Positions 1 to 7,337 of a stretch of DNA of 64,000 nt are shown here, piece by piece. This DNA comes from Clostridia bacterium. GTDB taxonomy: Bacteria; Bacillota; Clostridia; Christensenellales; Aristaeellaceae. The position numbers and the translations under genes are program-made. Where the stretch lies: the NCBI GenBank assembly GCA_017501255.1, contig JAFVXE010000020.1:1-64000 (forward strand), written 5' to 3'. Within the stretch, counting starts at the first letter, position 1, and each line of letters begins with the position of its first letter. The notes beneath the pieces were generated by a model. That model did not search any database, was not told the DNA's origin, and was given only the letters and a program-made list of their open reading frames with translations.

Positions 1-53
1 ATCGTCAGATGTTGGAATTTCCGTTCTTTCGTGCTATACTTGTTCTGAGCCAT
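1..53 (-). CDS. Possible IS30-type transposase, N-terminus only (cut by window edge)
   Basis: A reading frame begins at an ATG (51-53, read on the minus strand) with an AGGAGG ribosome binding site six bases upstream and runs off the left edge. Only 17 residues are visible, starting MAQNKYSTKERKFQHLT. The basic stretch followed by QHLT resembles the start of the helix-turn-helix of IS30-family transposases, which often begin with a short basic tail and then a HLT motif. This is a resemblance from very few residues. It could equally be another small DNA-binding protein. Confidence 0.35.
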   Translation of the reverse strand, partial: MAQNKYSTKERKFQHLT

Positions 54-241
54 GGCGAACCTCCTGGTCTATTGTTGTGTGGTGCTTCAATTTTACCACA
101 GGTTCGCTTTGGTTCCTTTTCTTTATCTTCTGTCCTATTTCATTTTACAGTCAACCGCAAAAATTGAAGGGCAAAAATTGAAGAAATGTCCTTGTGAAGA
201 AGCATCATTGAAAACGATGGCTCAAGTTTGTCTTTCTTCCT
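54..241. other. Intergenic stretch with CTTCAATTTT-type short repeats
   Basis: No gene is supported here. The ten bases CTTCAATTTT occur at 88-97. The 13 bases GCAAAAATTGAAG, which contain the complement of that ten-mer less its first base pair extended, occur twice in tandem at 157-169 and 171-183, so the set is partly inverted. They may be an end of the mobile element suspected at the left edge or regulatory boxes; nothing decides between these. Confidence 0.3.
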
Positions 242-796
242 TTACAAATGAAGAATCAAGCGGATGATACCGCCTGCCAGGCCTCCCCCAAGAATAACGA
301 TCACAGGATTGGGCTTCCATTTCCATATGATCAGGAGGCTAACGACAAACAAAATCACAGAAAACCAGTCCAGTCCGAAAATGGCGTTTCCGGAGAACAA
401 CGCATTCAGCATCACCTTGATGCCGCCAACAAAAATCAGCGCAACAACAATTGGTCTGAGTCCATCCATGGCCCCCTGAATTGGTGAAATGGTCCGATAA
501 CGCTGATAAAGTAAAGACAGAACAAACGCAATCGAGAAACCGGGAACTACCGATGCTACCGTCGATATCACAGCTCCCGGCAGGCCCCCCAACTGCATAC
601 CAACAAAGGTGGCACAGTTCACCACCAATGGGCCCGGTGTGGATTCAGCAATTGCGATCAGATCATTGAAAGCTGAGGCTGTCAGCCATTGGCGCTCCAT
701 AACCACTTGCTGCATCAAAAGCGAAACACTGACCAGACCGCCCCCAATGCCAAACAAGCCAAGCTGCAAAAACACCCAGAACAGTTCAATCAGCAC
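242..796 (-). CDS. Chromate transporter, second half-size subunit
   Basis: Membrane protein of the chromate ion transporter (CHR) family in its short-chain form, where two half-size genes replace one long ChrA. It is 184 residues from a GTG start at 796 that has AGGAGG eight bases upstream; a longer TTG start at 832 lacks a site. The N-terminal glycine-rich motif FGIGGGLVSV and the ESTPGPLVVNCATFVG segment are family hallmarks, followed by several hydrophobic segments. It overlaps the end of the upstream half gene by 11 bases, so the two are translationally coupled. The family exports chromate or sulfate-like anions, but many gut homologues have no tested substrate. Confidence 0.85.
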   Translation of the reverse strand: MLIELFWVFLQLGLFGIGGGLVSVSLLMQQVVMERQWLTASAFNDLIAIAESTPGPLVVNCATFVGMQLGGLPGAVISTVASVVPGFSIAFVLSLLYQRYRTISPIQGAMDGLRPIVVALIFVGGIKVMLNALFSGNAIFGLDWFSVILFVVSLLIIWKWKPNPVIVILGGGLAGGIIRLILHL

Positions 797-1367
797 GGCG
801 TTTTCCTCCTGTGATTGAGATGACGGCGCCAAGCAATCCGCCGCCGAGCAGAATCCAAATCACATTGACACCGGAAAGCCCCAGTGCCAGCGCCGCAGCA
901 AAAAGCAACCAGCCGGTGGTTGCCTGCTTTTGACGGATAGACTGAATCATATCCCATGCCGCACAAAGAATGACCGCAGCAACCACTGGCTGCATACTGC
1001 GCAGAACGGCATCCACGACAGGTGAGGTACGAAAGGCATCGTAAAACAGCGATATGATCACAATCCAGAGAAAAGGCGGCAGAATTGTCGCGATTGCTGC
1101 CAGCAGCATACCGATTTTCCCGGCAGTGCGATATCCAATCTGTGCAGCCACATTCACCGAAACTGCCCCGGGTGACGATTGTGCAATCGCAACGATATCC
1201 AGCATTTCCTCTTCACTGAGCCAGCCCAGTTCCTTCACCATTTTCTTGCGCATCAGCGGAATAATAACGGAACCTCCGCCAAAGGTGAAAGCGCTGATAA
1301 AGAGCATAGAAGAAAATAGTGTGCGGTAGGTCTTTCCATTTTTCATAGAATTACGTTCTGTCCTCAT
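786..1367 (-). CDS. Chromate transporter, first half-size subunit
   Basis: A 193-residue CHR family membrane protein paired with the downstream half gene. The FTFGGGSVIIPLM motif near residue 30 and the AQSSPGAVSVNVAAQIGY motif match the conserved N-terminal signature of this family. Five to six hydrophobic segments follow. No good ribosome binding site is seen for the ATG at 1367; an ATG at 1346 is a possible alternative start. The gene lies just downstream of tRNA-Ser on the same strand, beyond a terminator hairpin at 1389-1420. Both halves are expected to form one antiparallel transporter. Confidence 0.85.
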   Translation of the reverse strand: MRTERNSMKNGKTYRTLFSSMLFISAFTFGGGSVIIPLMRKKMVKELGWLSEEEMLDIVAIAQSSPGAVSVNVAAQIGYRTAGKIGMLLAAIATILPPFLWIVIISLFYDAFRTSPVVDAVLRSMQPVVAAVILCAAWDMIQSIRQKQATTGWLLFAAALALGLSGVNVIWILLGGGLLGAVISITGGKRRAD

Positions 1368-1388
1368 CGATTTTCTGAATCAAATGAT

Positions 1389-1420
1389 AAAACCCTGTAT
1401 CAGTGATGATACAGGGTTTT
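1389..1420 (-). terminator. Terminator after tRNA-Ser
   Basis: Perfect 14-bp inverted repeat (AAAACCCTGTATCA and its complement) with a GTGA loop directly after the CCA end of tRNA-Ser. It ends transcription of the tRNA before the chromate genes. Confidence 0.8.
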
Positions 1421-1511
1421 TGGCGGAGAGTTAGGGATTTGAACCCTAGTTACGCTATCAACGTAAACACGATTTCCAGTCGTGCGCCTTCGACCACTCA
1501 GCCAACTCTCC
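1421..1511 (-). tRNA. tRNA-Ser (anticodon GGA)
   Basis: A 91-base class II tRNA with encoded CCA. The acceptor arm GGAGAGTT pairs with AACTCTCC, followed by discriminator G and CCA. The anticodon loop CTGGAAA gives anticodon GGA, which reads UCC/UCU serine codons. The long variable arm and the GGTTCAAATCC T-arm are typical for tRNA-Ser. Confidence 0.96.
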
Positions 1512-1548
1512 ATCAGCCTATAGCCGTTGCTTATCCGCAACAAAATGT

Positions 1549-1577
1549 ATTATATGCAACAACCCCTGTTTTGTCAA
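1549..1577 (-). promoter_or_regulatory. Consensus promoter for tRNA-Ser
   Basis: TTGACA (1572-1577) and TATAAT (1549-1554) on the minus strand with a 17-base spacer. It matches the sigma-A consensus in all 12 positions. The predicted start lies about 30 bases upstream of the tRNA 5' end. Confidence 0.9.
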
Positions 1578-1625
1578 TAGGAAAAAACAAAAAAATTGTC
1601 TGAATCATGAAAAAGCGTATCAAAC

Positions 1626-1664
1626 ATAAAAATCGCACGCCTTGCGCAAACAAAGCGTGCGATT
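1626..1664 (-). terminator. Terminator of the FMN-binding protein gene
   Basis: Stem AATCGCACGC / GCGTGCGATT with a 14-base loop, followed on the minus strand by TTTT. It starts 12 bases after the stop codon. Confidence 0.8.
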
Positions 1665-1675
1665 GAATCATCTAA

Positions 1676-2215
1676 TTACTCTTCTGCCAAATGGCTGGCA
1701 GCATGATCGTAGGCAATGGCTGCGCCGCCGATAACAGCCTTGGAGGAAACAGTGGCACCGGAAAGGGTCTCCACATTATCACCTGCCACGGGAGTTGCCG
1801 TCAGGCCAACGAAAGTGCTGGTGAAACTTTCTTCCTGTACACGGGAACCAACGCCCGCAGTTTCAGCAAAATTGCTGCCGCCAGCGCTCAAACCGGTGAT
1901 CGTGCCGGTGGTATCCACACCAACCATCACTTCGATGTCGCCGCCGTAGCCTTTCGCAGTGGTCTGCACCACATAACCAATGACGGAACCATCCGCAGCC
2001 AGACCGGCGTAGCAGTTGTCAATGCCTTCGGCGCTCTCGCCCGTCATTTCTTCAAAACCAGTCACGCCGGGCAGGGCGGCAATACGGGACGCATGCTGAG
2101 CCTGCAAGGCCTGCTCCGCAATGCGGTCTTTGGTGATCATGTTGGTGCCCGCCAAAAGCAGCGCGGCAACGATTGCGATGACTCCGAGAATCAGCCAGTC
2201 CTGTTTTTTCTTCAA
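1676..2215 (-). CDS. FMN-binding domain protein, RnfG-like
   Basis: A 179-residue membrane-anchored protein with one N-terminal transmembrane helix (residues 7-25) and an extracytoplasmic FMN_bind domain. The motif LSGATVSSKAV near residue 155 is the S(T)GAT site where ApbE attaches FMN to a threonine. RnfG/NqrC subunits share this layout, but no other Rnf genes are nearby, so the protein may serve a separate extracellular electron transfer or reductase role. The start is TTG with GGAGTG seven bases upstream. The gene stands alone between the two tRNA genes and has its own terminator. Confidence 0.8.
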   Translation of the reverse strand: MKKKQDWLILGVIAIVAALLLAGTNMITKDRIAEQALQAQHASRIAALPGVTGFEEMTGESAEGIDNCYAGLAADGSVIGYVVQTTAKGYGGDIEVMVGVDTTGTITGLSAGGSNFAETAGVGSRVQEESFTSTFVGLTATPVAGDNVETLSGATVSSKAVIGGAAIAYDHAASHLAEE

Positions 2216-2422
2216 GATTGCTCACTCCATCCTCAGTATTTGGAACGCTCAAACAGATCATCCGGAAGGATACAGCACTACCCGCGCACATTATTTCCGG
2301 ATTTTCATTCCCTGACATTATATCATCTGACAGGCGGCAGTTCAATGAAAATTTCGGCTCATTTGGGAATTCTGCTTGTGAAATTTGCAACAAACCGCCC
2401 GATTCCTGTCGAAGGAAAACTC

Positions 2423-2451
2423 TTGACAAACCGCAGCAAGGTGATTAAAAT
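2423..2451 (+). promoter_or_regulatory. Promoter for tRNA-Arg
   Basis: TTGACA (2423-2428), 17-base spacer, TAAAAT (2446-2451). The tRNA begins ten bases further on. Confidence 0.88.
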
Positions 2452-2461
2452 AATCTTGTAT

Positions 2462-2538
2462 GCGCCCGTAGCTCAGTTGGATAGAGTGTCAGACTCCGAC
2501 TCTGAAGGTCATGCGTTCGAATCGCACCGGGCGTACCA
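2462..2538 (+). tRNA. tRNA-Arg (anticodon CCG)
   Basis: A 77-base tRNA with encoded CCA. The acceptor GCGCCCG pairs with CGGGCGT (one G-U pair). The D-arm GCTCAGTTGGATAGAGT and T-loop GTTCGAATC are canonical. The anticodon stem-loop TCAGA-CTCCGAC-TCTGA gives anticodon CCG (arginine CGG). Confidence 0.96.
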
Positions 2539-2541
2539 CGT

Positions 2542-2576
2542 AAAAACCCCTGATCCGTAATGGTTTGGGGGTTTTT
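2542..2576 (+). terminator. Terminator after tRNA-Arg
   Basis: AAAAACCCC pairs with GGGGTTTTT around a loop of about 16 bases, immediately after the CCA end and finishing in a T run. Confidence 0.8.
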
Positions 2577-2688
2577 GATTATGTTTTTGGCAAGTGCCAC
2601 CTGCCAATGGTACGCTTTGCAGGAAATAGCAAACAAATGTAGAATTATTCCATTTGCTGATACCAACACCGCCAAAGGATGAGATGAT

Positions 2689-4326
2689 ATGAAACGCTTT
2701 CTGGCCCTTCTGGTAACCCTTCTGATGCTTTGCTTCCTCGGGTGCGCCCTGTGTGAAACCCAAGGCAGCCTTACGCTCCAGCAGGATCGTCTGCTGATTC
2801 CTGTAGGGGAATTCAAGAAAATCCGCTACGATGCCAGCCCTTCGCTGGAAACCATGGGCTTTACCTTCGAAGCCAACGACCCGGATGGACTGTATGTCAG
2901 CTATACCGGTCAGGCAAAAGGTCTGAAGCTTGGCGAATACACGGTAACCATCACCAGCGTCAAGGATCCGTCTATTGTGGCGGTACTGCCGGTTGAGGTC
3001 ATTCAGCCGGTACAGCAGATCAGCCTTTCCGTTCCGGAAACCAAGCTCTGCATCGGCCAGACCACAACCCTCACCTACGAGTGCGGGCCGGAAAACGCTT
3101 CTATAAAGGAAGCCACCTTCGCCAGCAGCAATGACAACGTGGCAACCATTGCTGACGATGGCACCATCACCGCCGTGGGCCGGGGAACCGCCACCATCAG
3201 CGTAACCAGTGTGGACGGCGCTGCCCGCAACACCATCAAAATCACCGTGCAGATGCTACCCACCGATATTACCTTTCAGAAGGATGAATACGCTCTGGCG
3301 CTGGGGAAATCTCTCAAGCTCAAAGCCACCGTGCTGCCCAAGGGCGCTGATAACAAAGAACTGATCTGGACTTCCTCTGACGAAAGCATTGCCACGGTAA
3401 GCAATACCGGCTCCATCAAAGCAAAAGCTGCCGGTACCGTTACCATCACCGCCACCTGCAAAGCGGATTCCTCCGTCAAGGCCAGCGTAACCTTGCAATG
3501 TGTACAGCCCATCAAATCCATCAAGTTTGATACCACTTCCTATCAGATGACGGCGGGCGATACCCTCCAGCTTTCCCCCATCTACGCACCTGCCGACGCC
3601 ACCACCTCCGCCGTAACGTATACCTCCAGCGCGCGCAATGTGTGCACGGTGGATAACACCGGTTTGGTAACGGCCATTGGCGGCGGCAAATCCACTATCA
3701 CTGTTACCTCCATTGCCAACAGTTCCCGCAAGGCCAGCGTCACCATTCACGTGTTTGCTCCCGTAAAGGGCATCCGCGCTTACCAGACCCATGTGCGTGT
3801 GGGCGCGAATGAGCACGGCTTTGCCAGAGTGCAATTGCTTCCCGGTAACGCCAGCAACAAGGAAATCTACTGGGAGAGCAGCGACCCCTCCATCGCAACG
3901 GTCAGCAACACCACCACCCGTCCCCGGATCGCGGGACATCAGTGGGGCGATTGTGAGCTGATTGGTACCACTGCCGACGGCGGACACACCATTACCCTGA
4001 ACGTCCATGTGGGCACGCCCTACAAGGCGCTCACCATCGAAACGGTCAAAAAGCGCGGCGGTCAGATCATCGTTACCTTGCGCAATCACAGCAACATTCC
4101 CATCACCGGCGTGCGCTTTGCTGTGGAGGACGAGGGCGTAACCGCCTTGTTGCCTGCGGAGATAGCCCCCGGCGCTGTCAGCGGCGAGATGACCGTTGAT
4201 CTTTCCGGCAAGAGCATCGCTGTCGCCGGATGGGAATCCTCCGCCTTCCTCTACAACAACCGGGGCGAGCAGTACAACTCCTGCCTGTACTCCGATGGCT
4301 TCTACCAGTGGCACAGCACCAAATAA
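2689..4326 (+). CDS. Secreted protein with tandem bacterial Ig-like (BIG2) domains
   Basis: A 545-residue exported protein. The first 22 residues form a signal peptide (MKRFLALLVTLLMLCFLGC); the cysteine may be a lipobox, though the context is not ideal. At least four repeats of about 85 residues follow. Each carries the group 2 Ig-like pattern: a pair of strands, a segment such as WTSSDESIATVSNTGSIKA or YTSSARNVCTVDNTG, then GTVTITAT- or KSTITVTS-type endings. These domains mediate surface adhesion or act as spacers. The C-terminal 110 residues are different and may be a separate binding domain. RBS AAAGGA lies nine bases upstream. It converges on the SH3 protein gene with a shared terminator. 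Confidence 0.85.
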   Translation: MKRFLALLVTLLMLCFLGCALCETQGSLTLQQDRLLIPVGEFKKIRYDASPSLETMGFTFEANDPDGLYVSYTGQAKGLKLGEYTVTITSVKDPSIVAVLPVEVIQPVQQISLSVPETKLCIGQTTTLTYECGPENASIKEATFASSNDNVATIADDGTITAVGRGTATISVTSVDGAARNTIKITVQMLPTDITFQKDEYALALGKSLKLKATVLPKGADNKELIWTSSDESIATVSNTGSIKAKAAGTVTITATCKADSSVKASVTLQCVQPIKSIKFDTTSYQMTAGDTLQLSPIYAPADATTSAVTYTSSARNVCTVDNTGLVTAIGGGKSTITVTSIANSSRKASVTIHVFAPVKGIRAYQTHVRVGANEHGFARVQLLPGNASNKEIYWESSDPSIATVSNTTTRPRIAGHQWGDCELIGTTADGGHTITLNVHVGTPYKALTIETVKKRGGQIIVTLRNHSNIPITGVRFAVEDEGVTALLPAEIAPGAVSGEMTVDLSGKSIAVAGWESSAFLYNNRGEQYNSCLYSDGFYQWHSTK

Positions 4327-4333
4327 CATGAAC

Positions 4334-4367
4334 AACGCTCCCGATTCATTGCAGAATCGGGAGCGTT
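4334..4367. terminator. Bidirectional terminator between convergent genes
   Basis: A perfect 14-bp stem AACGCTCCCGATTC with a six-base loop sits between the stop codons of the Ig-repeat and SH3 genes and serves both strands. Confidence 0.88.
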
Positions 4368-4370
4368 TGT

Positions 4371-5258
4371 TTATTCCTGCGTGGCAGCATTCCCTCTGCC
4401 CAGCGAATCCATCAACCCCGGGAACAGCGAGAACAGCACATCATTCTGAAGACCTGTATCACCATTCCAGCGGGAACGGGCATAGGCATAATCGCGGCCA
4501 TCCACGCGGTAGATGCAGCAATCATCCATGGCCAGATCCAGCAGTGCGGTGGAACCATCAGCAAAGGTCACCGTCAGCATGGCGATGCCAAAGGGGCACC
4601 CGGAGACAGACGGGCCTTTATCCTCCACATCCGCCAGCAGATTGCCGATCTCAGCCAGCACGGCAGGATCCCGGATTTCATTGTGATACTTGGTGGTGCC
4701 GGTTTCCACATCCGTGCACAAAAGCGCAGCGGAGGTAATGGTGAGCAGCTGGCTGGGGTTGAACTGCTTGACCATGCGCGCCTCGGGCTTTTCCACCCAC
4801 GCGGAAGCGCCCCGGAGGCTGATGATATAGTAATCCTCCGTGGTGTGAATGATGGGCAGCGTTTCATTCTTGGACAGCAGCGCCACCCGGGGGGCATACC
4901 GGCTGCCGTAGGCATAGGCGGGGGTCTCCCCCTCGGTCACATACAGCGGCGGATTCACCAGCACATATTCGGACTTGACCCAGCCTTCCACGTGCTCGCT
5001 GGCATACACATGATACCACTCGCCCTCCCGCATACTCACCAGCAGTTTCTGCCCATGGGAAAGGCTGCGCAGGGATTTGGAATTGATATCCGGCTTTGCC
5101 CGGAGGGTCAGGCTGTCGCAGAGCACATAGGCATCGTAGGCGTAGATGCCGGTCTTTTCCGCAAAGCTGGTATTGTACTCCTGAGGCTCCACCACCAAGG
5201 CCGAAGCCGTGCTTCCAAGCAGCATCCAAACCAGAACCAGCGCCACAATCCGCTTCAC
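4371..5258 (-). CDS. Exported SH3-domain protein
   Basis: A 295-residue protein with a signal peptide (VKRIVALVLVWMLLGSTASA) when started at GTG 5258, which has GGAGGAGG eight bases upstream. An ATG at 5276 overlaps that site and is unlikely. Residues about 40-105 form a bacterial SH3 domain (SLTLRAKPDINSKSLRSL, then GEWYHVYA and VEGWVKSEYV), a peptidoglycan-binding fold. A second weaker SH3-like unit may follow. The C-terminal half has no domain I recognise; it contains the pair DDCCIYRVDGRDYAYARSRW. A wall-associated role is inferred. Confidence 0.75.
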   Translation of the reverse strand: MKRIVALVLVWMLLGSTASALVVEPQEYNTSFAEKTGIYAYDAYVLCDSLTLRAKPDINSKSLRSLSHGQKLLVSMREGEWYHVYASEHVEGWVKSEYVLVNPPLYVTEGETPAYAYGSRYAPRVALLSKNETLPIIHTTEDYYIISLRGASAWVEKPEARMVKQFNPSQLLTITSAALLCTDVETGTTKYHNEIRDPAVLAEIGNLLADVEDKGPSVSGCPFGIAMLTVTFADGSTALLDLAMDDCCIYRVDGRDYAYARSRWNGDTGLQNDVLFSLFPGLMDSLGRGNAATQE

Positions 5259-5342
5259 AGAATCATCCTCCTCCATTTGTATCCCCTACAATATTTGACA
5301 CAAACCGACCCCTTCCCTGCTGCAAACAGTGAAAATGCAGCA

Positions 5343-5371
5343 TTGTTTTCCTATTCAAAAAATGGTATACT
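5343..5371 (+). promoter_or_regulatory. Promoter for the 36-residue peptide gene
   Basis: TTGTTT (5343-5348), 17-base spacer, TATACT (5366-5371), about 36 bases upstream of the small gene's start codon. Confidence 0.75.
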
Positions 5372-5406
5372 GACAGTTGAATGACATTACTCAGGAGGGA
5401 TGTTCA

Positions 5407-5517
5407 ATGTCCGGCCGTAGCAAGAACAAAGCAACCACCACCATAGTGCGCATCGTCTGCCTGACGCTCGCTGCTCTGATGATTTTTTCCGTCATTGCAA
5501 GCGCCCTTTGGTACTGA
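5407..5517 (+). CDS. 36-residue single-pass membrane peptide
   Basis: Short gene with its own promoter, an AGGAGG ribosome binding site (seven to eight bases before the ATG) and its own terminator, so it is very likely expressed. The product starts MSGRSKNKATTTIVRIVC, a basic cytoplasmic tail, followed by one hydrophobic helix ending ASALWY. This design matches small Firmicute membrane proteins such as DUF4044 and Prli42, the stressosome anchor, but I cannot assign it to either. It directly precedes the ABC exporter operon, which may be coincidence. Confidence 0.7.
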   Translation: MSGRSKNKATTTIVRIVCLTLAALMIFSVIASALWY

Positions 5518-5523
5518 GTCCAT

Positions 5524-5548
5524 CCCCGGTTCACGCCGGGGCATTTTT
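5524..5548 (+). terminator. Terminator of the small peptide gene
   Basis: CCCCGG and CCGGGG stem with a six-base loop, followed by CATTTTT, six bases after the peptide stop codon. Confidence 0.8.
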
Positions 5549-5609
5549 CTGCCTTTCTGCCGCAGCGATGCCAGCAAAGGCTTTACGATCAAGATAAGGA
5601 GAATGACCC

Positions 5610-7337
5610 ATGCGAACTCTGCTCCCCTACATGAAACCATTCCGCAAGGAATGCGTGATCGCACCGCTGTTCAAGCTGCTGGAAGCGCTTCTGGAACTGT
5701 TTGTGCCGCTGATGATGGCAGCCATCATTGACAAGGGTATTCTGGCTGAAAATGCACCCTATGTGCTCCGGATGGGTCTGGGGTTGGTGGGCCTTGGCCT
5801 GCTGGGATTCGGTTGCTCTGTGACCGCCCAGTTCTTTGCAGCCAAAGCTGCCGTTGGCTTTACCGCAAAGGTGAAGTCCGTGCTGTTTGCCCACATTCAG
5901 AAACTCTCCCATACGGAGCTGGATCAGATTGGCACCCCTACGCTGATCAACCGCATGACCACCGATATGAATCAGGTGCAGACCGGCGTGAACATGACGC
6001 TGCGCCTGCTGTTGCGCTCCCCCTTCGTGGTACTGGGCGCGACCATCATGGCTTTCACGGTGGATGCCAAAACCGCTTTGATCTTTCTGGCTCTGCTGCC
6101 CCTTCTGACCCTTGTGGTAGCAGGCATCATGGCGCTGACGCTGCCCCGGCACAAGCAGGTGCAGGGCCAGCTAGACAATGTGCTTTTGCGCACCCGTGAA
6201 AACCTGACCGGCGTGCGTGTGATCCGGGCCTTCAACAAGCAGGAAAGCGAAGAAGCAGCCTATAGCGACGAGACGGGTCTGCTGTTCAGCCTGCAGCAGG
6301 GTGTTGGCCGTCTGTCCTCCCTGATGAACCCGCTGACCTATGTGCTTGTAAACGGTGCGCTGATCGTGCTTTTGTGGAGCGGCGCCTGGCAGGTGGAAGG
6401 CGGCATTCTGACCCAGGGTGCCGTGGTGGCGCTGGTGAATTATCTGTCCCAGATTCTGGTGGAGCTGATCAAGCTGGCCAATCTGATCATCACCATCACC
6501 AAAGCGCTGGCCAGTGCCGGACGTATCGAGACCATACTGGAGCAGGAATCCTCCATGAAGGATCCCGCCTCCCCCACCGCCGCCCCTGTTACCAGTGAAG
6601 AATGCGTCCGCTTTGACAATGTTTCCACCCGCTATGCAGGCGCTGGCGAGGAAAGCCTGACCGGCATCAGCTTTACTGCGCTCCGAGGCCAGACCATCGG
6701 CGTGATCGGCGGCACCGGCTCGGGCAAAAGTACGCTGGTGAACCTGATTCCCCGCTTCTACGATGCCAGCAGCGGCACCGTGCTGGTGGACGGTGTGGAT
6801 GTTCGCCAGCAGTCTCAGGAAAGTCTGCGGGACAAGGTGGCGGTAGTACCTCAGAAAGCCATGCTGTTCAAAGGTACCATCCGGGATAACCTGCGCTGGG
6901 GCAAGCAGGATGCCACCGATAAGGAACTCTGGCAGGCTCTGGAGATTGCTCAGGGTGCAGAAGTGGTGCGTGGCAAACCCGGCCAGCTGGATGAGATGAT
7001 CGAGCAGAACGGCCGCAACCTGTCCGGCGGACAGCGGCAGCGGCTGACCATCGTCCGGGCGCTTGTGCGCAACCCGGAGATCCTCATTCTGGATGACAGC
7101 GCCTCTGCGCTGGACTATGCCACCGATGCAGCCCTTCGCAAGGCGCTTCGGGAAATGGATACCTCGGCAACCGTATTCATCGTCTCCCAGCGTGCCAGCT
7201 CCATCCGCTTTGCCGATCAGATTCTGGTGCTGGATGACGGCGAACTGGCGGGCATCGGCACCCATGATGAACTGCTTGAGAACTGTTCCGTCTATCAGGA
7301 AATCTACTATTCTCAGTATCCAAAGGAGGCGGTCTGA
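5610..7337 (+). CDS. ABC exporter half-transporter with degenerate catalytic site (subunit A)
   Basis: A 575-residue type IV ABC exporter half: six transmembrane helices in residues 1-320, then a nucleotide-binding domain. The Walker A motif GGTGSGKST lies near residue 368 and the signature LSGGQRQR near 471 is canonical. Walker B reads ILILDDSASALD, so aspartate replaces the catalytic glutamate. This is the known mark of one subunit of heterodimeric exporters such as TM287/288 and BmrCD. RBS AAGGAG is present. The stop overlaps the start of the partner gene by one base, so the two are co-translated. The substrate is unknown; drugs or peptides are typical of the class. Confidence 0.92.
   Translation: MRTLLPYMKPFRKECVIAPLFKLLEALLELFVPLMMAAIIDKGILAENAPYVLRMGLGLVGLGLLGFGCSVTAQFFAAKAAVGFTAKVKSVLFAHIQKLSHTELDQIGTPTLINRMTTDMNQVQTGVNMTLRLLLRSPFVVLGATIMAFTVDAKTALIFLALLPLLTLVVAGIMALTLPRHKQVQGQLDNVLLRTRENLTGVRVIRAFNKQESEEAAYSDETGLLFSLQQGVGRLSSLMNPLTYVLVNGALIVLLWSGAWQVEGGILTQGAVVALVNYLSQILVELIKLANLIITITKALASAGRIETILEQESSMKDPASPTAAPVTSEECVRFDNVSTRYAGAGEESLTGISFTALRGQTIGVIGGTGSGKSTLVNLIPRFYDASSGTVLVDGVDVRQQSQESLRDKVAVVPQKAMLFKGTIRDNLRWGKQDATDKELWQALEIAQGAEVVRGKPGQLDEMIEQNGRNLSGGQRQRLTIVRALVRNPEILILDDSASALDYATDAALRKALREMDTSATVFIVSQRASSIRFADQILVLDDGELAGIGTHDELLENCSVYQEIYYSQYPKEAV

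Noticed and set aside
52-267. 71-codon plus-strand frame at the left edge
   Set aside because: It has no ribosome binding site, overlaps the chromate gene end and lies opposite the better-supported minus-strand start at 53.
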